A DNA stretch of 64,000 nucleotides, from contig NZ_BMDZ01000004.1 in the NCBI RefSeq assembly GCF_014636235.1, forward strand, positions 89,616-153,615, in the 5' to 3' direction. Positions 25,570 to 34,254 of the stretch are shown in pieces; within the stretch, counting starts at the first letter, position 1; each line of letters opens with the position of its first letter. The translations under genes and the position numbers were made by a program. The DNA is from Tistrella bauzanensis (GTDB lineage Bacteria; Pseudomonadota; Alphaproteobacteria; Tistrellales; Tistrellaceae). A model generated the notes under the pieces. It was not told where the DNA came from. It saw only the letters and a list, made by a program, of their open reading frames with translations, and did not search any database.

Positions 25570-25716
25570 ATGACCGACACCATCAATTCCGATCAGACGC
25601 AGCCCGATACGGCCCGCAAGCTGTGGCATGCGCCGGTTCTGACCCGCGACGATCTCCGCGACGCCGAGTCGTTGCTGGACCTGCTGTCCGGGCCGAGATC
25701 ACTGATCCTGTCTTGA
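25570..25716 (+). CDS. Small peptide gene 1 (48 residues; paralogue of the gene at 25840)
   Basis: The ATG follows AAAGGA by ten bases and the frame ends with TGA after 48 codons. The peptide has a variable polar N-terminus and a conserved second half: ARKLWHAPVLTRDDLRDAES, then LLDLLSGPRSLILS. An ungapped alignment with the second peptide gives 26 identical residues of 48, concentrated in R-K-x-W-x-A-P-x-L-T-x-D-D-x-R-D-A-E and S-G-P-x-x-L-I-x-S. The Trp-x-x-Pro-x-Leu core resembles leader regions of some ribosomally made peptide precursors (for example lasso peptides), but no maturation enzyme is nearby and there is no Cys. Function unknown; being a real, translated pair is supported by the conservation, matching length and separate expression signals. 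Confidence 0.65.
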   Translation: MTDTINSDQTQPDTARKLWHAPVLTRDDLRDAESLLDLLSGPRSLILS

Positions 25717-25763
25717 GACACGCCATGATATCGTTGTGCGGATGCGTGGATCAGGCGGGTGAT

Positions 25764-25793
25764 TTGACAGCCGGCCACCACGCCAGCTAGGCT
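25764..25793 (+). promoter_or_regulatory. Candidate promoter of small peptide gene 2
   Basis: TTGACA at 25764-25769, an 18-base spacer containing GGCCACCACGCC, and TAGGCT at 25788-25793. The layout and spacer resemble the element before peptide gene 1, suggesting that the whole promoter-gene unit was duplicated. Confidence 0.45.
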
Positions 25794-25839
25794 TTTCGCC
25801 CATGGCACACGACACCGCGCCAGCCAGAGGATCCAGACA

Positions 25840-25986
25840 ATGACCACCATCGACACACCCGATCTGCCGCAGATCAATCCCTCCCGCAAGGTTTGGCAGG
25901 CCCCGATTCTGACCTGCGATGATATGCGCGATGCCGAGGCATTGTCGGATTTGTTCTCGGGGCCGAAGTTCTTGATCGCGTCCTGA
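25840..25986 (+). CDS. Small peptide gene 2 (48 residues; paralogue of the gene at 25570)
   Basis: The ATG is eight bases after AGAGGA. The 48-residue product is SRKVWQAPILTCDDMRDAEA in its centre and LSDLFSGPKFLIAS at its end, collinear without gaps with peptide 1. Differences are mostly conservative (Leu/Val, Val/Ile, Leu/Met, Arg/Lys) as expected for purifying selection on a protein. It contains one Cys (at the position of Arg26 in peptide 1). A strong intrinsic terminator follows 33 bases downstream. No signal peptide or membrane helix is evident. I do not recognise a characterised family; a peptide precursor or small regulatory protein are both possible. Confidence 0.65.
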   Translation: MTTIDTPDLPQINPSRKVWQAPILTCDDMRDAEALSDLFSGPKFLIAS

Positions 25987-26018
25987 TACCAGCCGCGCAT
26001 GGCACCGATACCCATATG

Positions 26019-26054
26019 AACCCCCGGCACCTGACGTCAGGTGCCGGGGGTTTT
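26019..26054 (+). terminator. Strong intrinsic terminator after the peptide gene pair
   Basis: A perfect inverted repeat with 15-bp arms, CCCCCGGCACCTGAC and its complement (26021-26050), flanked by AA before and TTTT after. Read on the plus strand this is a GC-rich hairpin followed by a short U-run. On the minus strand it also lies just past the catalase stop (26082) and may serve both genes. Confidence 0.85.
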
Positions 26055-26081
26055 ATGGTACCTGATGTGGGATAGGCGGCG

Positions 26082-28202
26082 TCACACCGGCTTGATCGAC
26101 TGTTCGCGCGGCCAGAAGCGCAACTTGCGGCAGGTCGCGATGAAATCGTCGGCATCAGCCGCGGCTGAGAGCGCGACGATGCCGTCGTCACGTTTCGCCT
26201 TGTCGACACCCGCTGCGGCCAACAGACCATCGGCCGCCGGCGCATAGGCCAGGAATTTGCGGTGCGCGAAGGCGTCGCCGATGAAATCCAGCACCGACGG
26301 ATCGCGCGCCAGGCTTTTCACCATATCGGCGCCGACCAGCACCGCCACCGCGTCGTACAGCACCGACGGTCCGCCATCGGTTTTCTGTTTCGCCGGCACC
26401 AGCGTGCCATCGTCCAGGGTGGCGCCGCCGATTTCGGGGGCGACCACCTCGACCATCGCGCCTTCGGCCCCGGCGGCCCTGGTCAGCGCGTTGAACAGCG
26501 CGGCATCGGCGCCATCGGCCAGCAGCACGCCCAGCTTGCGGCCCTTGAAGCTGCCCGGGCCGTTCAGGATGATGCTCAAGGCCGGCGAGGCCTGCAGGTC
26601 CATGCGGGTCGGCTTCGCGGCCGGTGCCGGATCGGGTATCGATTTAAGGCCCAGCCCCTTGGCCACCCGTTCGGCCAGATCCTCGTGCACATTCAGCAGA
26701 TGCGCCACCATCCGCACCCGGATATCGGCCCGCTCCACCTTGCTCAGCTCGAAGGTCAACGCCGAGGCCATATGGATCTGTTCCTCAGGCGTCTGGCTGA
26801 TGAAGAACTGCCGCGCCTGGCTGTAATGATCGGCGAAGCTCTCCGGGCGGATGCGCAGCCTGGTGGGCTCGGTCTCGGCGACCGGCAGGCTTGAGAAGCC
26901 GGCTTTCGGGGTCTCGCGCGGCCCCTCGCCCCAGGAATTGGGCTGATAATTGGCCCGGCCTTTGTTGACCGCCATCCGCATGTGGCCGTCCTGCTGGAAA
27001 TTGTGCATCGGACAGCGCGGCCGGTTCACCGGAATCTCGGTGAAATTCGGGCTGCCGAGCCGCTTCAACTGGGTGTCGAGATACGAGAAGTTGCGCCCCT
27101 GAAGCAGCGGGTCATTGGTGAAGTCGATGCCGGGCACGATGTTCTGGGTGCAGAAGGCCACCTGCTCGGTCTCGGCAAAGAAATTGTCGACCACGCGGTC
27201 GAGCACCAGCCGCCCCACCCGGCGCACCGGCACCACCTCTTCCGGAATGATCTTGGTGGCGTCCAGCACGTCGAAATCGAAGGCCTCGGCAAAGCTTTCG
27301 TCGAAAAGCTGCATGCCAAGCTCCCATTCCGGAAAGTCGCCCGACTGGATCGCGTCCCACAGATCGCGGCGATGGAAATCGGGATCGGCGCCGCTGATCT
27401 TCAGCGCCTCGTTCCACACCACCGACTGCATGCCCAGCTTCGGCTTCCAGTGGAACTTGACGAAGGTGGACTTGCCATCGGCATTCACCAGCCGGAAGGT
27501 GTGAACGCCGAAGCCTTCCATGAACCGGAACGAGCGCGGTATAGCCCGGTCCGACATGATCCACATGATCATGTGCAGGCTTTCCGGGGTCAGCGAGATG
27601 AAGTCCCAGAAATTGTCATGGGCGGTCTGGGCCTGCGGAAAACCGCGATCCGGTTCCTGTTTGGCCGCATGGATCAGGTCGGGAAACTTGATCGCGTCCT
27701 GGATGAAGAACACCGGGATGTTGTTGCCGATCAGATCCCAGTTGCCGGCCCGGGTATACAGCTTGACCGCAAAGCCGCGCACATCGCGCGCCAGATCGGA
27801 CGAACCCTTGTTGCCGGCGACGGTGGAAAACCGCACGAAGGCCTCGGTGCGCCGGCCGGCCTCCTGGAACGGATCGGCCATGGTGATGTCGGCCAGCGAC
27901 TCATAGGCCTCGAAGAAGCCATGGGCGCCCATGCCGCGCGCATGCACCACCCGCTCGGGGATGCGCTCATGATCGAAATGGAAGATCTTGTCGCGCAGAT
28001 GCACGTCTTCCAGCAGGGTCGGGCCGCGCGGCCCGATCTTCAGCGACGACTGATCGTCGGCCACCGGCATCCCATGACTGGTGGTCAGCGCGGGGGTATC
28101 CGCACCGGCCGTCTGGTGCAGCTCGCCACCCGGCCCGCGTTCCAGTGTCTGATCATGGATAGTCACGGTCTCGCGGGCCTGGGGATCGGTGGTGCTGGGC
28201 AT
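26082..28202 (-). CDS. katE: Catalase HPII (large-subunit monofunctional catalase)
   Basis: A 706-residue clade 2 catalase that dismutates hydrogen peroxide. The active-site His87 is in [12 protein letters not shown], the distal Asn in [16 protein letters not shown], and the proximal haem Tyr region in [10 protein letters not shown]. The C-terminal 150 residues form the extra flavodoxin/GATase-like domain of HPII ([15 protein letters not shown] onward). Length is within the usual 690-760 range. It is preceded on the same strand by a CBS-domain gene 45 bases away, and a terminator lies beyond its stop. Confidence 0.95.
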   Translation of the reverse strand: MPSTTDPQARETVTIHDQTLERGPGGELHQTAGADTPALTTSHGMPVADDQSSLKIGPRGPTLLEDVHLRDKIFHFDHERIPERVVHARGMGAHGFFEAYESLADITMADPFQEAGRRTEAFVRFSTVAGNKGSSDLARDVRGFAVKLYTRAGNWDLIGNNIPVFFIQDAIKFPDLIHAAKQEPDRGFPQAQTAHDNFWDFISLTPESLHMIMWIMSDRAIPRSFRFMEGFGVHTFRLVNADGKSTFVKFHWKPKLGMQSVVWNEALKISGADPDFHRRDLWDAIQSGDFPEWELGMQLFDESFAEAFDFDVLDATKIIPEEVVPVRRVGRLVLDRVVDNFFAETEQVAFCTQNIVPGIDFTNDPLLQGRNFSYLDTQLKRLGSPNFTEIPVNRPRCPMHNFQQDGHMRMAVNKGRANYQPNSWGEGPRETPKAGFSSLPVAETEPTRLRIRPESFADHYSQARQFFISQTPEEQIHMASALTFELSKVERADIRVRMVAHLLNVHEDLAERVAKGLGLKSIPDPAPAAKPTRMDLQASPALSIILNGPGSFKGRKLGVLLADGADAALFNALTRAAGAEGAMVEVVAPEIGGATLDDGTLVPAKQKTDGGPSVLYDAVAVLVGADMVKSLARDPSVLDFIGDAFAHRKFLAYAPAADGLLAAAGVDKAKRDDGIVALSAAADADDFIATCRKLRFWPREQSIKPV

Positions 28203-28247
28203 GGGTCTGGTCTCCGGACGATTGAAATATGAGAAGAGAGGCGCCGG

Positions 28248-28721
28248 TCAGCGACCACCACCACCATTGCCGGCCGAACCATGTCCGGGGCCGCGCTGGT
28301 TATGGGCACCGCCCGGCACCACCACACCCGACATCGCGGTGCCGGTGCTGTCGGGGGAATAGGCAAGTGCCGTGTCGGCCAGCGACAGCACACCGACCAG
28401 ACGCTTGTCGCGGTTCATCACCGGAATGCGGCGCAACTGGATGTCGCCCATGTTCTGAACGACATGCTCCACATCCTCGTCCTCGAAGCAGTATTTGACG
28501 TCGGGGGTCATGACGTCGCGGACCGTGGCGCTGCCGTCCCGGCCATCGGCCAGCCCGCGCACCACCAGGTCACGGTCGGTCACCGCCCCGACCAGCCGGT
28601 CGTCGTCGCCGACCGGCATATAGCCGATGTCCTGCTCGGCCATCCGGCGCGCCACCTCGCGCAGTGTCTCGTCGGGGCGCGCCATCTCGACATTGCGGTT
28701 CATGATCTTCTGGACCTGCAT
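28248..28721 (-). CDS. CBS-domain pair protein
   Basis: A 157-residue protein composed of two CBS domains (VQKIMNRNVEMARPDETL with IGYMPVGDDDRLVGAVTDRD, then VRDVMTPDVKYCFEDED with IPVMNRDKRLVGVLSLAD), which together form a Bateman module that usually binds an adenine nucleotide. The C-terminal 25 residues are Gly-rich and probably flexible (HNQRGPGHGSAGNGGGGR). It probably shares a transcript with katE. Stand-alone CBS pairs of this kind are often induced by stress; partner unknown. The ATG at 28721 begins exactly at the first CBS domain. Confidence 0.85.
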   Translation of the reverse strand: MQVQKIMNRNVEMARPDETLREVARRMAEQDIGYMPVGDDDRLVGAVTDRDLVVRGLADGRDGSATVRDVMTPDVKYCFEDEDVEHVVQNMGDIQLRRIPVMNRDKRLVGVLSLADTALAYSPDSTGTAMSGVVVPGGAHNQRGPGHGSAGNGGGGR

Positions 28722-28787
28722 GGCTCTTGATCTCCGTCTCGACAGACGGGCCGGGCGTTTCGCATACCGCTCCGGCGCCGTGCTTCG

Positions 28788-28847
28788 GATGCGTGCTCCG
28801 TGGATGCGTGCTCCGTGGGTGCGTGCTCCGTGGGTGCGTGCTCTGTG
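28788..28847. repeat. Four 15-bp tandem repeats upstream of the CBS gene
   Basis: Four head-to-tail copies of a 15-base unit close to GGATGCGTGCTCCGT (third and fourth copies GGG; the last has one C-to-T change). They lie in the 249-base divergent region between the CBS gene (minus) and udgX (plus). Role unknown; could be protein-binding iterons or a slippage product. Confidence 0.85.
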
Positions 28848-28970
28848 CAACCGCTTGCGGGCGCCATGGTTCCCGCCCGGATCGCCGCGCGTCGTAACGG
28901 CTGGAACCGCAGCACGCGCCGGGCGTTCAGCCATCGATGGACACGACCGATACCGACGGAGCCCGCGAAG

Positions 28971-29699
28971 ATGTGCCCTGCCGACCGCCATGCCGATTGG
29001 CCTGACGACCCGCCGGTGCAGCCGGTCGCCTCGCTTGCCGCCGCACGGCGGCTGGCCGCCGGGTGCCGGCGGTGCGACCTGTGGCGCGGCGCCAGCCGCA
29101 CGGTGTTCGGCGACGGCGCCGACGGCCATGCCGCGCCGTCGGCCGACCGCAGCCCGCATCTGATGCTGGTCGGCGAACAGCCGGGGGATAAGGAGGATCT
29201 GGCCGGCCATCCGTTCGTGGGGCCGGCGGGACGGATTCTGGATCAGGCGCTGGAGGCGGCCGGTATCGACCGCGCCCGGATCTACCTGACCAATGCCGTC
29301 AAGCACTTCAAGAACGAGCCGCGCGGCAAGCGCCGGCTGCACCGCCGGCCCGATGCCGGCGAGATCGACCGCTGCCGCTGGTGGCTGGATCTGGAACGGC
29401 AGTTCGTGCGCCCGCGGGTGATGGTGGCGCTGGGCGCCAGCGCCGCCCGCGCCGTGCTGGGCCGCGCGGTCACCATCTCGCGCAGCCGGGGCCGGTTCTG
29501 GCCGCTGGACGCCCGCGAGGTCGCCCCCGCGACCGAGGTGCCCGCAACCATGGCCCTGGTCACAGTGCACCCGTCGTTCATTCTGCGACAGCGCGACCGC
29601 CCGGGGCGTGACCGCGCCTGGCGCCAACTGGTCGAGGATCTTTCAACCGCCCGCGAGGGCCCCGTGGCCCCGCACACCGCCAATGGATCGGAACCATGA
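28971..29699 (+). CDS. udgX: UdgX-type uracil-DNA glycosylase
   Basis: A 242-residue DNA repair enzyme related to family 4 UDGs. The water-activating motif appears in the UdgX form GEQPGDKEDLAGHPFVGPAG, and the UdgX-specific insertion is recognisable as RGKRRLHRRPDAGE; in UdgX the His of this KRRxH loop becomes covalently bonded to the abasic site. CRRC near the N-terminus fits part of the iron-sulfur cluster ligands, and VTVHPSFIL is the second active-site motif. The ATG at 28971 is preceded by GGAG. Its stop overlaps the exoD start. Confidence 0.88.
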   Translation: MCPADRHADWPDDPPVQPVASLAAARRLAAGCRRCDLWRGASRTVFGDGADGHAAPSADRSPHLMLVGEQPGDKEDLAGHPFVGPAGRILDQALEAAGIDRARIYLTNAVKHFKNEPRGKRRLHRRPDAGEIDRCRWWLDLERQFVRPRVMVALGASAARAVLGRAVTISRSRGRFWPLDAREVAPATEVPATMALVTVHPSFILRQRDRPGRDRAWRQLVEDLSTAREGPVAPHTANGSEP

Positions 29700-30343
29700 T
29701 GGACCAGCCCCGGAGCCACGAGCCGCGCAACCAGACCGCCGCCGGACGCGGCCGCGAGGACAAGGATCCCGGCAGCCTGAACGACATGCTCGACCAGCTG
29801 TGCGAGGCCGGCGAGGATGGCGGCAAGGTCTCGGTCGGCGACATCTGGAAGACCATCGGCCAGCGATCCTTCGGGCCGCTGCTGCTGGTCTGCGGGCTGG
29901 TGGTGATCACGCCCATCGGCGGCATTCCCAGCGTGCCGACGATTTTCGGCGTCATCGTCTGCCTGATCGCCGGCCAGTTGCTGCTGGGCATGTCGCATTT
30001 CTGGCTGCCCGGCTTCATCCTGCGCATCCGCACCGACAAATCCCGGCTGACCAGAAGCGTCGAATGGTCGCGCCCGGTGGCACGGGTGGTGGACCGCATC
30101 CTGAAGCCGCGCCTGACCCGGCTGACCACGACCCCCGCCAACCGGGTGATCGCGGCCGTGTGTGTGGCGCTGGGCCTGATCATGCCGCCTTTGGAAATCG
30201 TGCCGATGGGCGCCGCCGTGCCATCGGCCGCGATCACCATCTTCGGTCTGGCGCTGATCGCCCATGACGGGCTGCTGGCGGCGATCGCCTTCGTGGTCAG
30301 CCTGGGCGGGTTCTGGCTGGTGGTCAGCCAGTTGCTGCTCTGA
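29696..30343 (+). CDS. ExoD family membrane protein
   Basis: A 215-residue integral membrane protein of the ExoD (exopolysaccharide synthesis) family. The family signature is GQRSFGPLLLVCGLVVITPIGGIPSVPTIFG, with two further hydrophobic hairpins (ANRVIAAVCVALGLIMPP, LEIVPMGAAVPSAAITIFGL, then GLLAAIAFVVSLGGFWLVV). ExoD of Sinorhizobium is needed for exopolysaccharide production and alkali tolerance; the mechanism is not known. The start overlaps the udgX stop (ATGA), so the two are probably cotranscribed. Confidence 0.87.
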   Translation: MMDQPRSHEPRNQTAAGRGREDKDPGSLNDMLDQLCEAGEDGGKVSVGDIWKTIGQRSFGPLLLVCGLVVITPIGGIPSVPTIFGVIVCLIAGQLLLGMSHFWLPGFILRIRTDKSRLTRSVEWSRPVARVVDRILKPRLTRLTTTPANRVIAAVCVALGLIMPPLEIVPMGAAVPSAAITIFGLALIAHDGLLAAIAFVVSLGGFWLVVSQLLL

Positions 30344-30442
30344 GCAGGCCTGAATTGCCGGAAGTCAAACAGGATTACGCGGGATCGATCCGGCGCATGT
30401 CGGGTTGCATCCGGATCACGCTCTGCAAGGCGAGAGGATGCC

Positions 30443-32161
30443 ATGACCTGTGCCCGTCCCCGATATCCGAAGCGATGGCCGGCGCCCGGCGGCGCGGCCA
30501 TTGGTCTGGCGCTGGCGCTTCTGCTGCCGGCCCTGGCACCGGCGGCCCCGGCGCCCGCCCCCGGCGCTGACACCGCCCGATCGTCGGCCGGCGCCGACAG
30601 TGTCCGATCACCGGCCGCCCCCGATGCCATCCGCGGCGCAACACCCGGTGCGGTGCGCATCACCGGATCGGTGGTCGAGCCCACGGCGATCCCGCTGCCG
30701 CCCTCGGATCAGGAGCTGGCAGGCCGGCTGTCGGTGCCCGAGGGCTTCGAGGTCGAGGTCTATGCCCGCGACCTGATCAACCCGCGCATGCTGGCCTATT
30801 CGCCCGCCGGCGTGCTGTATGTCACCCGGCGCCAGCTTGGCGACGTGGTGATGCTGCGGCAGGGCGACGACGGCGCCACCCGGGCGCCGGTCACCGTCGC
30901 CAGCCGGCCGGGGCTGCACGGCATCGCCTTCGACGGCAACCGGGTGTATCTGGCGACGGTGCGCGATGTCTATGTCGCCGACGTGCTGGCCGATGGCCGT
31001 TTCGGACGGCTGGAGCGGATCATCGACGACCTGCCCGATGGCGGCCAGCATGCCAACCGCAGCCTGGCGGTCGGCCCCGACGGCATGCTGTATATCTCGG
31101 TCGGGTCCAGTTGCAATGCCTGCGACGAGACCAACCCCGAACACGCCACCATCCTGCGCGCCACGCCCGATGGCCGGTTGCGGACGATTTTCGCCTCGGG
31201 TCTGCGCAACACCATCGGCTTCGACTGGCAGCCGGGCACCGGCGCGCTTTACGGCCTGGACCACGGCATCGACTGGCTGGGTGACGACGGCCAGATGGAA
31301 GAGGTGAACCGCATCGAGCAGGGCCACCGCTATGGCTGGCCGCATGTGGTGGATTTCAACAACCCCACCCCGCGCGCCGAGCCGCCGCAGGGGATGAGCA
31401 TTGATGACTGGATCGCCCTGTCGACCGCGGCGGTTGCCGGCTATACCGCCCATGCGGCACCGATGCAGATGGCCTTCCATGATGGCCACGGCATGCCGGC
31501 CGGGCTGGCCGGCGATGCCTTCGTGGCCATGCGCGGATCATGGAACCGCCAGCCACCCAGCGGCTATGAGGTGGTGCGCATCGATTTCGACAACGGCAAA
31601 CTGCGCGGCATCACGCCGTTTCTGACCGGGTTCCTGGTCAAGGGCCAGGATGGCGGTCATGGCATGCTGGGGCGCCCCACCGGGATCGCCATCGCCCCCG
31701 ATGGCGCGATCATGGTGGCCGACGACACCCAGGGCGTGATCTATCGGATCAGCGCCGAGGCTAAGGACGGCGCGCGGACGGCCCCGCCGCAGAAGCCCGT
31801 GCCACAGAAACCCGTGCCACAGAAACCGGCACCACAGAATCCAGCGATGGCCGAACCGGTGATGGCGCTGGACCATCTGGCGCCAGACGGCGCTGCCGAA
31901 CTGTCCCTGACCGCCGGGTTCAGCGATGGCGGCACCATCCCCGACACCAACCGCGCCCGGGGCGACGATGCCTCGCCGGCACTGACCTGGGAGGGCGCGC
32001 CTGAAAGCGCGAGGTCCTTCGCGGTGATCATGGAAGACGCGGCCGCGACCGACCCTGCCGCGGCCAACGGTCAGGTGCCCTTCGTGCACTGGATCATTCA
32101 TGACATCCCGGCCGACGTGTCGGCGCTGCGCGAGGGCCTGCCGACCCATCCGCGATTGTAG
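30443..32161 (+). CDS. PQQ-type sugar/sorbosone dehydrogenase fused to a truncated PEBP (YbhB) domain
   Basis: A 572-residue exported protein. After a signal peptide (GAAIGLALALLLPALAPAAP) comes a beta-propeller of the soluble glucose/sorbosone dehydrogenase type (residues about 95-440: GFEVEVYARDLINPRMLAYS, HGIAFDGNRVYLA, GLDHGIDWLGDDGQ, GHGMLGRPTGIAIAPDG). A repeated linker of PQKPV units follows, then the first half of a phosphatidylethanolamine-binding-like domain (DDASPALTWEGAPESARSFAVIMEDA and PFVHWIIHDIPADVSALREG). A TAG at 32159-32161 cuts this domain; the rest continues in the same frame to 32386. The dehydrogenase domain is complete and may still work. The ATG follows GAGAGG. Confidence 0.85.
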   Translation: MTCARPRYPKRWPAPGGAAIGLALALLLPALAPAAPAPAPGADTARSSAGADSVRSPAAPDAIRGATPGAVRITGSVVEPTAIPLPPSDQELAGRLSVPEGFEVEVYARDLINPRMLAYSPAGVLYVTRRQLGDVVMLRQGDDGATRAPVTVASRPGLHGIAFDGNRVYLATVRDVYVADVLADGRFGRLERIIDDLPDGGQHANRSLAVGPDGMLYISVGSSCNACDETNPEHATILRATPDGRLRTIFASGLRNTIGFDWQPGTGALYGLDHGIDWLGDDGQMEEVNRIEQGHRYGWPHVVDFNNPTPRAEPPQGMSIDDWIALSTAAVAGYTAHAAPMQMAFHDGHGMPAGLAGDAFVAMRGSWNRQPPSGYEVVRIDFDNGKLRGITPFLTGFLVKGQDGGHGMLGRPTGIAIAPDGAIMVADDTQGVIYRISAEAKDGARTAPPQKPVPQKPVPQKPAPQNPAMAEPVMALDHLAPDGAAELSLTAGFSDGGTIPDTNRARGDDASPALTWEGAPESARSFAVIMEDAAATDPAAANGQVPFVHWIIHDIPADVSALREGLPTHPRL

Positions 32162-32386
32162 GACCCCGAAGGCGCCCGCCAGGGCACCAACAGCCGGGGC
32201 TCGGTCGGCTATACCGGGCCGCGGCCTCCCGCCGGCGACAGGCCCCACCCCTATCAGATCACGGTGCTGGCGCTGGATGTGGAGCGCCTGGACGTGCCGC
32301 CGATGGCCGGCCGACAGGCGGTGCTGGATGCGATGACCTCTCATGTCGTGGCCGCCGGCCGGATGGTCGGTCATGCAGCACCCTGA
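32162..32386 (+). pseudogene. Detached C-terminal half of the PEBP (YbhB) domain
   Basis: In the same frame as the preceding gene, 74 codons after the amber stop read DPEGARQGTNSRGSVGYTGP, then PHPYQITVLALDVERLDVPP and a final TSHVVAAGRMVGH. These are the conserved second half of YbhB/PEBP proteins (GARQG.N, GY.GP.PP, PHxY.f.v.ALD). There is no plausible ribosome-binding site or start for it alone, so it is a remnant made by one nonsense change unless the TAG is read through. Confidence 0.85.
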
Positions 32387-33356
32387 TGCGGCGATGCAAC
32401 CGGTGGTCCGGGTGTTTCACAACCCCACCGCCGGCGGTGGCGACTGGCCCACCGCGCGGCTGATGGCGCTGCTGGCGGCAGAGGGCATCCAGGCCACCGG
32501 GTGGCAGTCGACCAAGGCCGATGGCCTGGACGACGCCGTGGCCGCGACCACCGGGCCGCTGATCATCGCCGGCGGTGACGGCACCGTCGCCAAGGTGCTG
32601 GCGCGCCTGCCCGACCGGCGGCTGCCGGTGGCGATCCTGCCCACCGGCAGCGCCAACAACATCGCCGGCGCGCTGGGCGCGCGCCTGCCGGCCGCGCCGG
32701 GCGATCTGCGCCGATGGCTGCTGGCCGGCGACACCCGGCCGTTTCATGCCGGACGGGTGCGCCTGGGGTCCAATCCGCCGATCCCCTATTTTGAAAGCAT
32801 CGGCGCCGGCGCCACCATCACCGCGATGGAGATGCAGCCGCCCCGCCCGCTGCACGGCATCGCCAAGATCACCTTCGGCCGGGCGGCGCTGGCCCAGGCT
32901 CTCGCGAGTGCGCCACCATTGTCCTGCGACATCGCCATCGACGGTCTACACAGGCGTGCCCGGGCGATCGCCCTTGAACTGCCCTGCCTGCCCTGGACCG
33001 GTCCAGGGCTGTGGCTGGGCCCTGAGATCCGGCCCGACGACCGCCGTGCCGTCGCGGCCCTGATCGGCCCGGCGGATCGCGACGCGGCGATCGCCTGGCT
33101 GGCAGCGCCAGGGACGCCCCGCCGCGAAACCATGGCAGCACCGCCCTTGTCCCCCTGGATTGGTGATATGATCATGGTCACGGGGCTGCATGGCCCGCTG
33201 CGCATCGACGACGACCGCCTGACCGACGATGCGGCCGGCGCCAGACTGGTCGTCGACCGCGACCCGCAACCGTTCCGGATTGTGGTCGACCCCATGCGCC
33301 AGCCGGTGCGGGGCCGGCTACCCGACCCACCCCCGGCCGCAAGAGACAGTTCATGA
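32373..33356 (+). CDS. Diacylglycerol kinase catalytic-domain (YegS/LCB5-like) protein
   Basis: A 327-residue lipid-kinase-like protein. The N-terminus VVRVFHNPTAGGGDW, the nucleotide motif IIAGGDGTVAKVL and LPTGSANNIAGALG are the three conserved elements of the family, which phosphorylates diacylglycerol, sphingoid bases or related lipids. The ATG at 32373 was chosen over 32343 because it leaves a normal N-terminus; both lie within the end of the broken PEBP frame. The stop overlaps the next gene's start (four bases). Confidence 0.85.
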   Translation: MQHPDAAMQPVVRVFHNPTAGGGDWPTARLMALLAAEGIQATGWQSTKADGLDDAVAATTGPLIIAGGDGTVAKVLARLPDRRLPVAILPTGSANNIAGALGARLPAAPGDLRRWLLAGDTRPFHAGRVRLGSNPPIPYFESIGAGATITAMEMQPPRPLHGIAKITFGRAALAQALASAPPLSCDIAIDGLHRRARAIALELPCLPWTGPGLWLGPEIRPDDRRAVAALIGPADRDAAIAWLAAPGTPRRETMAAPPLSPWIGDMIMVTGLHGPLRIDDDRLTDDAAGARLVVDRDPQPFRIVVDPMRQPVRGRLPDPPPAARDSS

Positions 33357-34201
33357 CCGGCACATCACTGGATACATCCCGTCTGCGCGACATCGAGATG
33401 CTGGCTGTGGAGCTGGCGGAACAGGCCGGCGCGGCCATCACCTCGCGGCTCGGCTCGCTGCTGTCGGTGCGCTACAAGACCGGCGCCGAGACCGAGGCGA
33501 CCCTGCGCAATCCGGTGTCGGAGGTCGATGAACAAGTGGAAGGCGTGATCCGCGAGCGCCTGGCCGCGCGCTTCCCCGATCATGGCGTGATCGGCGAAGA
33601 GATGGCCGACAGCCATGACACCGATGTCGACATGATCTGGGCCGTCGATCCGGTGGACGGGACCAGTAATTTCATCAATGGCTTTCCGCTGTTCGCGGCA
33701 TCGATCGGCGTGCTGCATCGCGGCCGGCCGGTGGTGGCGGCAGTGTGGTGCGCCACCAGCCATGCGCTGCGATCGGGCGTCTATCATGCCCGCCTGGGCG
33801 GCGGGCTGCATTTCGACCGGCAGCCCCTGGCGCGGGCGTCCAACCCCATGGTCCATCGCCGGCTGGCCGGCGTGCCGCAATTCCGCAGCGGCCGCCATCC
33901 TTACGACCTGCGCAAGACCGGGTCGGCTGCCATCGAATGCGCCTTCGTGGCGGCGGGGCTGCTGGAAGCCGCCAGCTTCAACAGCCCCAATATCTGGGAT
34001 GTCGCCGGCGGCATCCTGCTGGTCCAGGAATCCGGCGGTCAGGTTCTGGCGCGCGGGCGCGGCAAGCGATGGCAGCCCTTCGAGGCATTCATCGCCACGC
34101 CGTTGCGCGACTGGCGGGGCGGGCTGATCCTGGGATCGGCCGATGGCGCGGGCTGGATGGCCGGCAACCCCGGCGTGGCGGGCCAGGACGAGCCGGCCTG
34201 A
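33353..34201 (+). CDS. Inositol monophosphatase family phosphatase
   Basis: A 282-residue magnesium-dependent phosphatase. Metal-binding motifs are all present: the Glu pair in GVIGEEMADS, the Asp-Pro-x-Asp-Gly motif in WAVDPVDGTSNFINGFP, and the C-terminal WDVAGGILLVQESGG. Family members dephosphorylate inositol phosphate, histidinol phosphate, PAP or sugar phosphates; which one cannot be decided. It is translationally coupled to the lipid-kinase gene (overlap 33353-33356) and ends before a bidirectional terminator. Confidence 0.9.
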   Translation: MTGTSLDTSRLRDIEMLAVELAEQAGAAITSRLGSLLSVRYKTGAETEATLRNPVSEVDEQVEGVIRERLAARFPDHGVIGEEMADSHDTDVDMIWAVDPVDGTSNFINGFPLFAASIGVLHRGRPVVAAVWCATSHALRSGVYHARLGGGLHFDRQPLARASNPMVHRRLAGVPQFRSGRHPYDLRKTGSAAIECAFVAAGLLEAASFNSPNIWDVAGGILLVQESGGQVLARGRGKRWQPFEAFIATPLRDWRGGLILGSADGAGWMAGNPGVAGQDEPA

Positions 34202-34254
34202 GCGCCGCCATCCTGCAACCGCCCGCTCTGGCACCGCCCGCGCTGGCACATGAA

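Noticed and set aside
25570-25986. Toxin-antitoxin pair interpretation of the two small genes
   Set aside because: The two products are paralogues of each other, not a dissimilar toxin and antitoxin, and there is no DNA-binding or toxin motif.
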